Part shown: positions 9,403 to 20,796 of the stretch, in pieces | Layout of the letters: the number at the start of each line of letters is the position of its first letter | Numbering within the stretch: position 1 is the stretch's first letter | Source: Rhodococcus sp. G-MC3 | GTDB taxonomy: Bacteria > Actinomycetota > Actinomycetes > Mycobacteriales > Mycobacteriaceae | Reading direction: 5' to 3' | NCBI RefSeq assembly: GCF_030063335.1 | Contig: NZ_JASISW010000015.1 | Coordinates: 62,001-126,000, forward strand | Length of the DNA: 64,000 nt | Made by a program: the position numbers and the translations under genes | The notes under the pieces: model-generated | The model's input: the letters and a program-made list of their open reading frames with translations, nothing else | Databases searched by the model: none | What the model was told of the DNA's origin: nothing

Positions 9403-11805
<2,403 letters not shown>

Positions 11806-11810
11806 GCGCT

Positions 11811-11858
11811 CCCCGTGCGCGTTTAGTGACCCTAGCGGGTCACTAAACGCGCACGGGG
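11811..11858. terminator. Perfect 22-bp-arm palindrome after the Clp gene
   Basis: Arms of 22 bases pair without mismatch around a TAGC loop. The hairpin starts 6 bases after the Clp stop and is followed by CCTTGCC rather than a T-run, so it is a strong stem without a classic U-tract. Its outer arm (CCCCGTGCGCG) is shared with other palindromes in this window. Confidence 0.75.
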
Positions 11859-12003
11859 CCTTGCCATTTCTATCGTCCATTGCACTCTCTCGAATCACGG
11901 TGATCGCAACTGTGTTCGTCACGCGTTTTCATCCGTACGTTTCAGCGGAACCCCACGGCAATGCCGCCATGGTCCCGATGAAGCACCGGAGGAACCGAAG
12001 TCG

Positions 12004-13077
12004 ATGCATCCGAAACCGATTCACACCAGAGTTGTAGCTCTGATCACCACCCTGGTTGCATGCACGGCGGTGCTGACGGCCTGCGCAGGTTCCTCGGATG
12101 CCGAGAAGACCGCCGACGGTGCAACGGTGTTCCGCTATCAGGGCTCGGCGAGTCAGGTGACCTTCCCTGAACTGGCGGACGACCTCGGCTATTTCGACAA
12201 AGTGGCACTCGACTGGGTAGGCGACACCACCAGCGGACCGCAGGACATACAGTCCGCAGCAACAGGCGACACCGACTTCGGCGGCGCATTCAACGGAGCC
12301 ATCGTCAAGCTGGCCGCCGCGAAGTCCCCGATACAATCGGTCGTCTCGTACTACGGCGCCGACAAGGAGACCTTCAACGGCTTCTACGTGCTCGAAGACA
12401 GCCCGATACGCACTGCGCGAGATCTCATCGGCAAGAAAGTCGCGATGAACACGCTCGGCGCGCATGCGGAATTCATCATCAGAGAATGGTTGGCGCAGCA
12501 GGGACTGTCGAAAGACGAGATCGCGCAGGTCGAATTGACCGTCGTACCCCCGGTCAACACTGAACAAGCGCTACGCCAGGGACAGATCGATGTCGGAACA
12601 CTCGGTTCCGTCTTCCGGCAGACTGCCACCGAACGCGGTGGCCTTCGCGAGCTCTTCACCGACGAATCCCTGTACGGCACATTCTCGTACGGTACCTACG
12701 TGCTGCGGAAAGACTTCATCGAGAAGAACAAGGACGCCGTCGCGGACTTCGTTCAAGGCGTTGCACGTGCCATCCGGTGGACGCAGACCGTCCCCCGCGA
12801 GGAGGTCATTGCCAAATACAAGAGCATCATCGCAGCCCGAGGTCGCAACGAAAACCCTGACCTCGTCGACTACTGGAAAAGCTCGTCCGTAGCTCCCGGC
12901 GGAGTCATCGCGGACCGGGAGTTCGAGATCTGGATCGACTGGTTGAAGCGAAACGAGAATCTCGCCGACGGCATCACGCCGGGAGACATCTACACCAACG
13001 AGTTCAACCCATACGCCAACGGCACGTACCCGGAAGACAGCGACTCCAACGGACTTGCGCTGCAGGTGGCGAAATGA
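12004..13077 (+). CDS. ABC importer substrate-binding lipoprotein, sulfonate/nitrate type
   Basis: A 357-residue lipoprotein with lipobox LTAC at about residue 27. The mature part is an SsuA/TauA/NrtA-like binding protein: YQGSASQVTFPELADDLGYF, GDTDFGGAFNGAIVKLAAA and DLIGKKVAMNTLGAHAEFII. It opens an operon with an ATPase, permease, flavin monooxygenase and TauD-type dioxygenase, so an organosulfur compound (sulfonate, sulfate ester or similar) is the likely ligand. The exact compound cannot be read from sequence. Confidence 0.85.
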   Translation: MHPKPIHTRVVALITTLVACTAVLTACAGSSDAEKTADGATVFRYQGSASQVTFPELADDLGYFDKVALDWVGDTTSGPQDIQSAATGDTDFGGAFNGAIVKLAAAKSPIQSVVSYYGADKETFNGFYVLEDSPIRTARDLIGKKVAMNTLGAHAEFIIREWLAQQGLSKDEIAQVELTVVPPVNTEQALRQGQIDVGTLGSVFRQTATERGGLRELFTDESLYGTFSYGTYVLRKDFIEKNKDAVADFVQGVARAIRWTQTVPREEVIAKYKSIIAARGRNENPDLVDYWKSSSVAPGGVIADREFEIWIDWLKRNENLADGITPGDIYTNEFNPYANGTYPEDSDSNGLALQVAK

Positions 13078-13895
13078 CCATCAGCACACCGAAGCTGACC
13101 CTCGATGGTGTCACGAAGGAATTCACAGTACGCGGAGAGCAGGAGACGTTCACCGCCGTCGAGAGCATCGACCTCGAAGTGGCGGCCGGGGAATTCCTCG
13201 TACTCGTAGGACCGAGCGGCTGCGGCAAGTCCACGTTGCTCGACCTACTCGGGGGCCTGACCGAGCCAACGGCCGGCAGGATTCTGCTCGACGGACGGCC
13301 GATCAACGGCCCAGGGTTGGACAGAGGGATCGTGTTTCAGCAGTACGCACTGCTGCCGTGGCGAACTGCGCGCCGCAATATCGAATTCGGCCTCGAAGCC
13401 AAGGGCTTACCGAAAAAGGTGCGGCGTGAGATCGCGCAACGCTATCTCGAACTCGTCGGACTCGAAGCATTTGCCGACCGATATCCACACGAGCTCTCCG
13501 GCGGGATGAAACAACGCGTTGCCATCGCCCGCAGCCTGGCGTTCGACCCCGAAGTACTCCTGATGGACGAGCCGTTCGCGGCCTTGGACGCTCAGACCCG
13601 CGAATCACTCCAGGACGAACTGCTGCGCATCTGGAAGGCCACCGGTAAGACCATTGTGTTCATCACCCATGGCATCGACGAAGCGATCTATCTGGGGCAA
13701 CGTGTCGCGGTCTTGACCTCACGCCCCGGACGCATCAAAACAATCGTCGACGTCAACATCGACCGCGCTGTCCAAGATGTGCGATCCGACGTCCAGTTCC
13801 GCTCACTGCGTCACCATGTGTGGTCGCTGCTCCAGGGCGAAGTGGAACGAGCGCAGTCGACCGAACTCGAAGCGGCAGGAGCATCTCATGGTTGA
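13074..13895 (+). CDS. ABC importer ATPase, SsuB/TauB type
   Basis: A 273-residue ABC ATPase: Walker A GPSGCGKSTL, Q-loop VFQQYALLPWRTA, signature LSGGMKQRVAIARSLA, Walker B VLLMDEPFAALDAQTR and FITHGIDEAIYL. The VLLPWRT and DEA features are characteristic of the nitrate/sulfonate/taurine importer group. Its ATG overlaps the preceding TGA (ATGA), giving translational coupling to the binding protein. Confidence 0.9.
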   Translation: MTISTPKLTLDGVTKEFTVRGEQETFTAVESIDLEVAAGEFLVLVGPSGCGKSTLLDLLGGLTEPTAGRILLDGRPINGPGLDRGIVFQQYALLPWRTARRNIEFGLEAKGLPKKVRREIAQRYLELVGLEAFADRYPHELSGGMKQRVAIARSLAFDPEVLLMDEPFAALDAQTRESLQDELLRIWKATGKTIVFITHGIDEAIYLGQRVAVLTSRPGRIKTIVDVNIDRAVQDVRSDVQFRSLRHHVWSLLQGEVERAQSTELEAAGASHG

Positions 13896-14712
13896 TCTAC
13901 AGGTACGGCCACAGGTCCGAGTCGATACATCGCCGTCACGGAGCAAGCGCGGGCTGTCGGTGAGCTGGCGAATAATCAAGCCGCTCATCGCGATCGCCCT
14001 GTTCCTCGGCATCTGGGAACTCGCACCGCGACTGGGACTCGTCGACGAAGTCTTCCTGCCTCCATTTTCGGTTGTCAGCGAGGCTTTCGTAGAACTGATA
14101 GTCAACGGTCAGCTATGGGAACACCTGGCTGCCAGCTTGTCCCGAGCTCTCACCGGGTTCAGCATTGCCATCGTGATCGCGATACCGCTGGGGGTCGCAA
14201 TCGGCTGGTACAAACCCGTCGCCGAGTTTCTCGGACCAATCCTCGAACTGTTCCGCAACACCGCAGCTCTCGCCCTCCTGCCGGTCTTCATTCTGATCCT
14301 GGGCATCGGTGAGACGTCCAAGATCGCACTCGTTCTGTACGCCAGCGCATTTCCGATTCTGCTCAATACAATCTCGGGTGTGCGCACAGTCGATCCGCTC
14401 CTCGTCAAATCTGCCCGCTCACTCGGGCTTCCCGCATTGAAGTTGTTCCAGAAGGTGGTTCTGCCTGCTGCGGTGCCGACGATCTTCACGGGCATCCGGA
14501 TGGCGGCCGCGTCATCGATTCTCGTATTGATCGCCGCCGAGATGGTCGGAGCCAAAGCAGGACTCGGCTACCTCATCACCGCGTCGCAATTGAACTTTCA
14601 GATCCCGAACATGTACGCGGGCATCATCGCGATTTCACTCGTCGGACTTACCTTCAACGGTGTCATCGTCGCTGTCGAACGTCGGTTCTCACGTTGGCGT
14701 CCACAGAACTAG
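13888..14712 (+). CDS. ABC importer permease, SsuC/TauC type
   Basis: A 274-residue permease with a basic N-terminal tail and about six membrane segments. The EAA loop is VKSARSLGLPALKLFQKVVLP. The ATG at 13888 overlaps the end of the ATPase gene by 8 bases and precedes all membrane segments; upstream in-frame codons overlap the ATPase gene and lack family features. It completes the three-component importer. Confidence 0.88.
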   Translation: MVDLQVRPQVRVDTSPSRSKRGLSVSWRIIKPLIAIALFLGIWELAPRLGLVDEVFLPPFSVVSEAFVELIVNGQLWEHLAASLSRALTGFSIAIVIAIPLGVAIGWYKPVAEFLGPILELFRNTAALALLPVFILILGIGETSKIALVLYASAFPILLNTISGVRTVDPLLVKSARSLGLPALKLFQKVVLPAAVPTIFTGIRMAAASSILVLIAAEMVGAKAGLGYLITASQLNFQIPNMYAGIIAISLVGLTFNGVIVAVERRFSRWRPQN

Positions 14713-14720
14713 GAGAGCAC

Positions 14721-16049
14721 ATGACCCGAAAGCAACTGCACCTCAACGCATTCTTGATGGGCGTAGGACATCACGAGGCCGCGTGGAGGCATCCACGCAC
14801 GGACGCAACCCGCGTGCTCGACGTGGCCCACTTCCAGGGGCTCGCGCAACTGGCCGAGCGAGGGAAACTCGATTCGGTCTTCTTCGCGGACACCCTGGCG
14901 ACGGGGCCACGGATCCGCAACAATGCGCCCGCGATCTTCGAACCCATCACCTTGCTCACCGCGATGGCCGCCGTGACCAGCCGCGTCGGATTGATCGCCA
15001 CAGCATCCACGGGCTACAACGAACCATTCAATCTCGCCAGGAAATTCACTTCGCTCGACCACATCAGCGGCGGGCGCGCTGGGTGGAACATCGTCACCTC
15101 CGGGGGCGTGGACGAGGCCGCGAACTTCGGCTACGACGAGGTTCCCGATCATGCCGGACGCTATGACCGCGCCGCAGAATTCGTCGACATCACCACTGCG
15201 TTGTGGACAAGCTGGGACGAGGACGCTCTGGTTCTCGACGAGGGTTCGGGCGTCTTCGCCGACAGCGACAAGGTCCATGCAATCGACCATCGAGGACCTC
15301 GATTCTCGGTACGTGGACCACTGAACTCGCCACGATCGGTGCAGGGCCGCCCACTGCTGGTGCAGGCCGGATCCTCGGAGAGTGGGCAGGCATTTGCAGC
15401 GCGGTACGCCGAAGCTGTGTTCACCGCGCAGCGCACCCTCGCCGAAGGGCAGCACTTCTACCAAACGTTGAAGTCGCGCCTGGCGGAGTTCGGCAGGGCA
15501 CCGGACGAGCTCAAAGTATTACCCGGCATCGTGCCGTATCTGGCATCGACCGAGGCCGAAGCGATCGCCCTCGAAAGAGAATTCACGGATCTTATTTCTC
15601 CGGAGTATTCACTGCGACAGCTGTCGTGGATGCTCGGCACCGACCTGACCGCTCACTCGTTGGATTCACCGCTACCGCCGTTACCTCCCATCGAGCAGAT
15701 TCGAGGTAACAAAAGCCGGTATCAGCTGGTGAAAAACCTCGCCGAGACCGAGGACCTGACCGTGCGGCAGCTGATCGGTTTGCTCGGCGGCGGACGCGGG
15801 CACCGCACGTTCGCCGGAACGCCCGAGCAACTCGCCGACGAACTCGAGCTGTGGTTCGACGGCGGCGCAGCCGACGGATTCAACATCATGCCGCCCTATC
15901 TACCTGGCGGCCTGGACATCTTCGTCGACCATGTCGTGCCCATCCTTCAACAGCGCGGACTGTTCCGAACCGAATACACCGAAACCACGCTGCGCGGCCA
16001 CTACGGCCTCGAGTCCCTTCCATCCACTATCACTGCTCCGAGAGGTTGA
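14721..16049 (+). CDS. FMN-dependent monooxygenase, NtaA/SnaA/DszA family
   Basis: A 442-residue LLM-class flavin monooxygenase. Features are HEAAWRHP near the N terminus, [20 protein letters not shown]-like [21 protein letters not shown], the [12 protein letters not shown] loop, and the NPGYDE-like [17 protein letters not shown] segment. This is the NtaA/SnaA/DszA/SoxA group, which uses reduced FMN to oxidise chelators or organosulfur compounds. It starts at an ATG after AGGAGAG, 8 bp from the importer permease. No flavin reductase gene is present in the cluster, so FMNH2 must come from elsewhere. With TauD next door, C-S bond cleavage is the likely job. Confidence 0.88.
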   Translation: MTRKQLHLNAFLMGVGHHEAAWRHPRTDATRVLDVAHFQGLAQLAERGKLDSVFFADTLATGPRIRNNAPAIFEPITLLTAMAAVTSRVGLIATASTGYNEPFNLARKFTSLDHISGGRAGWNIVTSGGVDEAANFGYDEVPDHAGRYDRAAEFVDITTALWTSWDEDALVLDEGSGVFADSDKVHAIDHRGPRFSVRGPLNSPRSVQGRPLLVQAGSSESGQAFAARYAEAVFTAQRTLAEGQHFYQTLKSRLAEFGRAPDELKVLPGIVPYLASTEAEAIALEREFTDLISPEYSLRQLSWMLGTDLTAHSLDSPLPPLPPIEQIRGNKSRYQLVKNLAETEDLTVRQLIGLLGGGRGHRTFAGTPEQLADELELWFDGGAADGFNIMPPYLPGGLDIFVDHVVPILQQRGLFRTEYTETTLRGHYGLESLPSTITAPRG

Positions 16050-16051
16050 CC

Positions 16052-16969
16052 ATGTCGACATCCTTCGCCACCCAGCAGTTCACGACGACCAAGCTCGGCC
16101 AGCACATCGGCGCGCGCATCGACGGTGTCAGCCTCGGCGGCCGACTCGACTCCGCCGTCGTGGAACAGATCCGCGCGGCGCTGCACGAACACAAGGTCAT
16201 CTTCTTCCGGGGCCAGCACCACCTCGACGACGATGCCCAGTACTCGTTCGCCGAGCTACTCGGCACTCCGACGACGCCCCACCCCACGGTCACCTCCCGC
16301 GGTGTGAAGACGCTCGCCATCGACTCCGAGTACGGCAAGGCCAACAGCTGGCACTCCGATGTCACGTTCGTCGACCGCATCCCGAAAGCATCGATCCTGC
16401 GTGCCGTTGCATTGCCTGCCTACGGCGGGACCACCGTGTGGGCGTCGTCGACGGCGGCGTACAACTCGCTCCCCGAGTCGCTGAAGGCGCTCGTCGAGAA
16501 GCTGTGGGCAGTACACACGAACGTCTACGACTATGCAGCGACGTCCGCCGAACGCATTGCCGACGACAAGACTGCCGAGTACCGCAAAGAGTTTCAGTCC
16601 ACCTACTTCGAGACCGAACATCCGGTCGTTCGAATTCACCCGGTCACAGGTGAGAAGACACTGGTACTCGGACACTTCATCAAGAACTTCGTGGGCTTGT
16701 CATCGCAGGAATCAACCACGCTCTTCACCTTGCTGCAGGATCGAGTCACCAAGCTGGAAAACACTACTCGGTGGTCCTGGCAACTTGGAGACGTTGCCAT
16801 CTGGGACAACCGTGCCACCCAGCACTACGCCGTCGCGGATTACGGCGATCAACATCGGCGCTTGGAGCGCATCACCCTGGCAGGAGATATTCCCGTCAGC
16901 GTCGACGGCGCCGCGAGCCGCTCGATCGCAGGCGATGCTTCGGGGTACTCGGTGATCGACCCGGGCTGA
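16052..16969 (+). CDS. TauD/TfdA-family 2-oxoglutarate dioxygenase
   Basis: A 305-residue non-haem iron dioxygenase. The iron triad is visible: HSD in [10 protein letters not shown] and the distal His in [12 protein letters not shown], followed by the Arg that binds 2-oxoglutarate in [12 protein letters not shown]. The [10 protein letters not shown] segment is typical of the taurine/alkylsulfonate/alkylsulfate group. It begins 2 bp after the monooxygenase stop, so it is co-transcribed. It likely releases sulfite or sulfate from the imported compound by hydroxylating the carbon next to sulfur. Confidence 0.9.
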   Translation: MSTSFATQQFTTTKLGQHIGARIDGVSLGGRLDSAVVEQIRAALHEHKVIFFRGQHHLDDDAQYSFAELLGTPTTPHPTVTSRGVKTLAIDSEYGKANSWHSDVTFVDRIPKASILRAVALPAYGGTTVWASSTAAYNSLPESLKALVEKLWAVHTNVYDYAATSAERIADDKTAEYRKEFQSTYFETEHPVVRIHPVTGEKTLVLGHFIKNFVGLSSQESTTLFTLLQDRVTKLENTTRWSWQLGDVAIWDNRATQHYAVADYGDQHRRLERITLAGDIPVSVDGAASRSIAGDASGYSVIDPG

Positions 16970-16997
16970 GTCAAAGCTCGGTCCATCGGGGGATACT

Positions 16998-17300
16998 GTG
17001 GCGATGATCCTCGAACACGCTCTGCTCGATGTCACCCCGGACCGCGCTACGGAGTTCGAAACGGCGTTCGCGGAGGCGTCGACGATTATCTCGTCGATGC
17101 CCGGGTTCCTGAGCGTGCGGCTCTCGCGTGGGATCGAGAATCCACATTCGTACTTGCTACTGGTCGAGTGGGAGACCCTAGAGGACCACACGCAGGGGTT
17201 CCGGCAGTCCAGCGAGTACCTGCAGTGGAAGGCGTTGCTGCACCACTTTTACGATCCATTTCCGGTTGTCGAACATTTCACGCCCGTACTTCAGTCGTGA
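16998..17300 (+). CDS. Antibiotic biosynthesis monooxygenase (ABM)-domain protein
   Basis: A 100-residue single-domain protein with the ferredoxin-like ABM fold pattern: ILEHALLDVTPDRATEFETAF, SSMPGFLSVRLSRGIENP and YLLLVEWETLEDHTQGFR ending in HFYDPFP. Such proteins form dimers; members include quinone-forming monooxygenases and haem-degrading enzymes, but many have unknown roles. The GTG at 16998 follows GGGGGA; an ATG two codons in is the alternative. It lies 28 bp after the dioxygenase and may share its transcript. Confidence 0.85.
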   Translation: MAMILEHALLDVTPDRATEFETAFAEASTIISSMPGFLSVRLSRGIENPHSYLLLVEWETLEDHTQGFRQSSEYLQWKALLHHFYDPFPVVEHFTPVLQS

Positions 17301-17339
17301 GAGCTACCTTCGAAGGCAACCCCTCAGAAGGAGAAGTTC

Positions 17340-18209
17340 GTGCCCAACGCATCGTCGTACGTATCGAAGCAGGACAGCCTCGAGATCAACCTGACCAGCT
17401 GGCCCACGCCGGTGGCTCCCGCTCGTGGCGTCGTCCAGATCGCACACGGCCTCGCCGAGCACGGCAGTCGATACGCCCGCTTCGCCCGCGCGCTCAACGA
17501 TGCCGGATTCCATGTCGTCGCCTCCGACCACCGCGGTCACGGTGAGTCGATCACCGTGACCCCGGGAGATTTGGGCCCGAGCGGTTTCGCCGCCTTGTGG
17601 GCCGACATCGAACAGCTCGGCGAGGCACTGCTCTCGGACTACCCGGATCTGCCACTGTTCCTGTTCGCCCACTCGATGGGTTCGTTTGCGGCCCAGCATG
17701 TCCTGATCGAACGATCCGATCTTTACGGAGGCGTCGTCCTGTCGGGGTCGACCGCGATCGACGTGACCGCAGCAGCGATGGCTGATTCTCCGGCCGCTGA
17801 TCTCAGCGTGTTCAACAGTGCTTTCGAGAACCGCACCGGCTACGAATGGCTCTCGCGAGACGAGACCGAGGTCGACGCCTACGTCGCCAATCCGCTGTGT
17901 GGTTTCGACCTACCGCAGGCCACCGTTCCCGCACTCTTCGCCGAGGCCGACAAGCTCGCCGACCCCCACAAGCTCGGTGAGATTCGTTCCGACCTTCCTC
18001 TGCTGTTGGCGTCGGGCTCCGACGATCCCCTTGCCGGAGGCGGTCAACTCATCGAACTTCTCGCATCCCGCTACCGCGAGGCAGGGCTGAGCGACGTCAC
18101 CGTTCACATCTACCCGGGCGCCCGCCACGAAATCCTCAACGAGACCAATCGCGACGAGGTCACCGCGGACATCGTCGGTTGGCTGACCGAACACGCTGGA
18201 CGGGGCTAG
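17340..18209 (+). CDS. Alpha/beta hydrolase, monoacylglycerol-lipase-like
   Basis: A 289-residue serine hydrolase. The oxyanion region HGLAEHGSRYARFARAL and DHRGHGES are typical of bacterial lysophospholipase/monoacylglycerol lipases. The nucleophile elbow is AHSMGSF; the acid and His are likely in SGSDDPL and YPGARHEILNE. The GTG start has AAGGAGAAG upstream. No signal peptide is seen, so it acts in the cytoplasm. Its stop overlaps the stop of the oppositely oriented P450 gene by 4 bases. Confidence 0.9.
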   Translation: MPNASSYVSKQDSLEINLTSWPTPVAPARGVVQIAHGLAEHGSRYARFARALNDAGFHVVASDHRGHGESITVTPGDLGPSGFAALWADIEQLGEALLSDYPDLPLFLFAHSMGSFAAQHVLIERSDLYGGVVLSGSTAIDVTAAAMADSPAADLSVFNSAFENRTGYEWLSRDETEVDAYVANPLCGFDLPQATVPALFAEADKLADPHKLGEIRSDLPLLLASGSDDPLAGGGQLIELLASRYREAGLSDVTVHIYPGARHEILNETNRDEVTADIVGWLTEHAGRG

Positions 18210-19558
18210 AGTCGTCGGAGATTCACCGGCTGCCCGTCCTCAGGGAAGGGAAGCGACGTGAAGTTCAGCGGTGCAACGTAATCGGGGTCGACCGTCCAAT
18301 CGAAGTCCAACAACACGTGATGCATGATCGTCTTGATCTCGGCGCCCGCGAAGAACATCCCGATGCACTTGTGGACACCGCCCCCGAACGGCTCCCACGC
18401 ATAACGATGAATCTTGTCCTCGCGGCGATCTGCAGCGAACCGTCCAGGATCGAATGTTTCCGGATTCGGCCAGTACTGAGACATGTGGTGTGTGAAGTGC
18501 GGAGCAACTGAGGCGTACGTCCCCGCGGGGACGTACTTTCCTTGCACCTCGGTATCTTTCACCGCGCGCCGAGCCACCACCGGTGTCGGTGACACCAGCC
18601 GCAAGCACTCTTTCATCACCAGATCGAGGTTGCCGAGTTCGTCCAACTGGTCGAGAGTCGGAGATCGCGTACCCAGCGCGCGCGACTCGGCTCGGCACCT
18701 TTCCCGCCACTGCGGGTGTTGGCCGAGATACTGCATCATCGTCGACAGTGTGATCGTCGAGGTGTCGTGAGCAGCCATGAGCAAAAAGATCATGTGGTCG
18801 ATCACTTCATCGTCGGTGAAGCGTTGCCCGGTATCGGATTCGATGTGGCACAGCACTGAGAAGAGATCGTCGGTTTCGGTGGCGCGCCGCGCCGGGAGGT
18901 AGCGCCGGAAAAACTTCTCGAGAACACCCCTGGCATCCAGGCCGCGTTTCCAGCGCGTCCCCGGCAGGCGGTACCGGACGATCGACGTCGCCGCCTGGAC
19001 GCAGGCAACGAAACTGGCGTTGATTCCTTCGATCTCCGCGTCGGTACTCCCCTCGGCGCCGCCCATGAAAATACTGGTCGCAACATCGAGCGTGAGCGCT
19101 TTCAACGCCGGGTACACACAGAATTTCTCGCCGGCCACCCACGCGTCGAGACCCGCCGAGACAACCGGATTCAACGACTCCACCGACTTGCACAGCCGGT
19201 CACGAGTGAAGGCCTGCTGCATGATTCGGCGATGACGCAGGTGCTCATCGGAGTCAAGCAGCATGAGACCGCCATGAAAGAACGGACCGATCAGTAGCGA
19301 CCACCCGTCGCTGTTGACGAATGCCTTGTCCTTGTTCTGCAGAACCTCTTGGCATGCGTCTGGACCGAGCACCGTGATCCAACGCTGTCCCGCCATGGTC
19401 AACCACGACACGTCGCCGTAGGTGTCCCAGCGACTCCGGAACAATGTGAGCGGATCCCGGATGTACTCGAGCGTGTGCCCGACGAGCGGCAGCCCTCCGT
19501 CTCCCGACACCGGTTCGAGTAGCGAACCGGCAGGTGGAGCAGCAAGAATTCTCGCCAT
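18206..19558 (-). CDS. Cytochrome P450
   Basis: A 450-residue P450. The I-helix motif is MAAHDTSTITL, the ExxR is in KECLRLVSPTP and the haem ligand loop is FGGGVHKCIGMFFAGAE. No membrane anchor is present, as usual for bacterial P450s. The N-terminal GDGGLPLVGHTLEYIRDP resembles CYP51/CYP102-like or fatty-acid/sterol-related bacterial families, but the class cannot be fixed. The ATG at 19558 has a GGAGG site; an upstream in-frame ATG lacks one. No ferredoxin or reductase gene is adjacent. It diverges from a TetR gene, with paired repeats between them, so repression by that regulator is likely. Confidence 0.92.
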   Translation of the reverse strand: MARILAAPPAGSLLEPVSGDGGLPLVGHTLEYIRDPLTLFRSRWDTYGDVSWLTMAGQRWITVLGPDACQEVLQNKDKAFVNSDGWSLLIGPFFHGGLMLLDSDEHLRHRRIMQQAFTRDRLCKSVESLNPVVSAGLDAWVAGEKFCVYPALKALTLDVATSIFMGGAEGSTDAEIEGINASFVACVQAATSIVRYRLPGTRWKRGLDARGVLEKFFRRYLPARRATETDDLFSVLCHIESDTGQRFTDDEVIDHMIFLLMAAHDTSTITLSTMMQYLGQHPQWRERCRAESRALGTRSPTLDQLDELGNLDLVMKECLRLVSPTPVVARRAVKDTEVQGKYVPAGTYASVAPHFTHHMSQYWPNPETFDPGRFAADRREDKIHRYAWEPFGGGVHKCIGMFFAGAEIKTIMHHVLLDFDWTVDPDYVAPLNFTSLPFPEDGQPVNLRRL

Positions 19559-19575
19559 CACGAACCTCCATTCAT

Positions 19576-19634
19576 CTGACAAGCGATCCTGTCAGATTGA
19601 CAGTAGTGTGCGTCACATCCGGTCGATCTGTCAA
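19576..19634. promoter_or_regulatory. Candidate TetR operator region between P450 and regulator genes
   Basis: CTGACA, eight bases, then TGTCAG forms a 20-base near-palindrome at 19576-19595. A second pair, TTGACAG at 19597-19603 and CTGTCAA at 19628-19634, lies next to it. Repeated TGACA/TGTCA half-sites between divergent genes fit a TetR dimer site overlapping both promoters. Binding is inferred only. Confidence 0.5.
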
Positions 19635-19643
19635 CATCTATCC

Positions 19644-20261
19644 ATGACACCTACGACGCGTCGCTACGCGGGCATGAGCGCCGATGACCGCGCATCCGAT
19701 CGTCGTGCACGACTGCTCGAAGCAGGCCTCGAAGTCTTCGCTGCCCGCGGAGCCTCGGGCGCTACAGTGACGGCAATCTGCGCGCAGGCGAAACTCACCG
19801 AGCGCTACTTCTATGAAAGCTTCGGCAGCAGAGATGAACTGCTGCAGCAAGTGGTCGACGCAGTGTCCAACGAAATTCGAACCGATGCTCTCGATGCACT
19901 CCACTCCCCCGCGTCGACCGTCGAACAACAGGTAGAAAATGCCATCTCCGCGTTCGTCGCAGTCTTGACCGAGGACACGCGTAAGGGGCGGGTCGCGATG
20001 ATCGAATCCAACGCTGTCGACTCGCTACGCACCCATCGACGAGAATCGATGCGCGACTTCGCGCGCCTGGTAGCAGGCGAAGCCCACGATCTCTATGGAG
20101 ACAACGCCTGGCCGGAGCCGGAGTCCGAGATCAATGGCCTTCTGTTCATCGGAGGCCTCGCGGAACTCGTCGTCGCCTGGTTGAACGACGAGATCGACGT
20201 GACACCGAAGCAGATCGTCGACGCCGCCACCCGGCAGTTCGTCTCCACCGCGCATCGCTGA
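19644..20261 (+). CDS. TetR-family transcriptional regulator
   Basis: A 205-residue regulator. The N-terminal helix-turn-helix is clear: RRARLLEAGLEVFAARG, ATVTAICAQAKLTERYFYESFGSRDELLQ. The C-terminal part is the variable ligand-binding domain. The ATG at 19644 begins a short basic tail before the DNA-binding domain. It diverges from the P450 gene across a region of TGACA repeats and probably controls it and itself. Confidence 0.9.
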   Translation: MTPTTRRYAGMSADDRASDRRARLLEAGLEVFAARGASGATVTAICAQAKLTERYFYESFGSRDELLQQVVDAVSNEIRTDALDALHSPASTVEQQVENAISAFVAVLTEDTRKGRVAMIESNAVDSLRTHRRESMRDFARLVAGEAHDLYGDNAWPEPESEINGLLFIGGLAELVVAWLNDEIDVTPKQIVDAATRQFVSTAHR

Positions 20262-20272
20262 CCACCGCTACA

Positions 20273-20677
20273 GTGGACCGAGTGGCCCACGCACGCAGGT
20301 CGAGCACCTCCACCCCCACCGACAAGACCTGCGCGTCCTGTGGCCGGCGCATCGAGTGGCGCAAGAAGTGGGAGAAGAGCTGGGATGACGTCAAGTACTG
20401 CAGTGATACCTGTCGGCGGCAAAAGGTGAGCGCGTCGGATCACCAACTCGAGACCAAGATCAAGGAGTTGCTCGACGCCCGATCCCGCGACTCGACCATC
20501 TGTCCGTCCGACGTGGCCCGCGCAATGTCCGACGATGGTTGGCGAGATTTGATGGAACCGGTCAGGCGGGCAGCCCGACGCCTCGTCGACGCGGGCGAAG
20601 TGGAGATCACGCAGAAGGGCTCGGTGGTCGAACCGTCGACTGCGAAAGGCCCTATCAGGATTCGATGGAAGCGCTGA
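20273..20677 (+). CDS. DUF2256 plus DUF3253 protein
   Basis: A 134-residue fusion. Residues about 15-50 hold a small zinc-ribbon-like DUF2256 domain with CASCGRRIEWRKKWEKSW and KYCSDTCRR (four Cys). The remainder is a DUF3253 winged-helix-like domain: LLDARSRDSTICPSDVARAM and RRAARRLVDAGEVEITQKG. Function is unknown; a nucleic-acid-binding role is suggested by the two folds. Starts at a GTG 11 bp after the TetR stop; another GTG three codons in is possible. Confidence 0.85.
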   Translation: MDRVAHARRSSTSTPTDKTCASCGRRIEWRKKWEKSWDDVKYCSDTCRRQKVSASDHQLETKIKELLDARSRDSTICPSDVARAMSDDGWRDLMEPVRRAARRLVDAGEVEITQKGSVVEPSTAKGPIRIRWKR

Positions 20678-20690
20678 CGTGCGCTGCGCG

Positions 20691-20792
20691 CCCGTGAGCG
20701 CTTTGGTACGTCCGGCTGTACCCAAACACGCACGGGGAGGTCAGCGCCCGTGAGCGAATTGGTACGTCCGGGTGTTACCGAACACGCACGGG
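20691..20792. repeat. Two tandem imperfect palindromes, 56-bp period
   Basis: Copy 1 (20691-20736) and copy 2 (20747-20792) each begin CCCGTGAGCG, carry a GGTACGTCCG centre and end ACACGCACGGG, followed by AGGTCAGCG. Each can fold into an imperfect hairpin. They lie between convergent gene ends, so they probably act as a bidirectional terminator. The outer arm is shared with palindromes at 11811, 34362 and 59086. Confidence 0.7.
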
Positions 20793-20796
20793 CAGG

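Noticed and set aside
20691-20792. Two repeats considered as a mini CRISPR array
   Set aside because: Only two copies, each palindromic and with no unique spacer between; no cas genes in the window.
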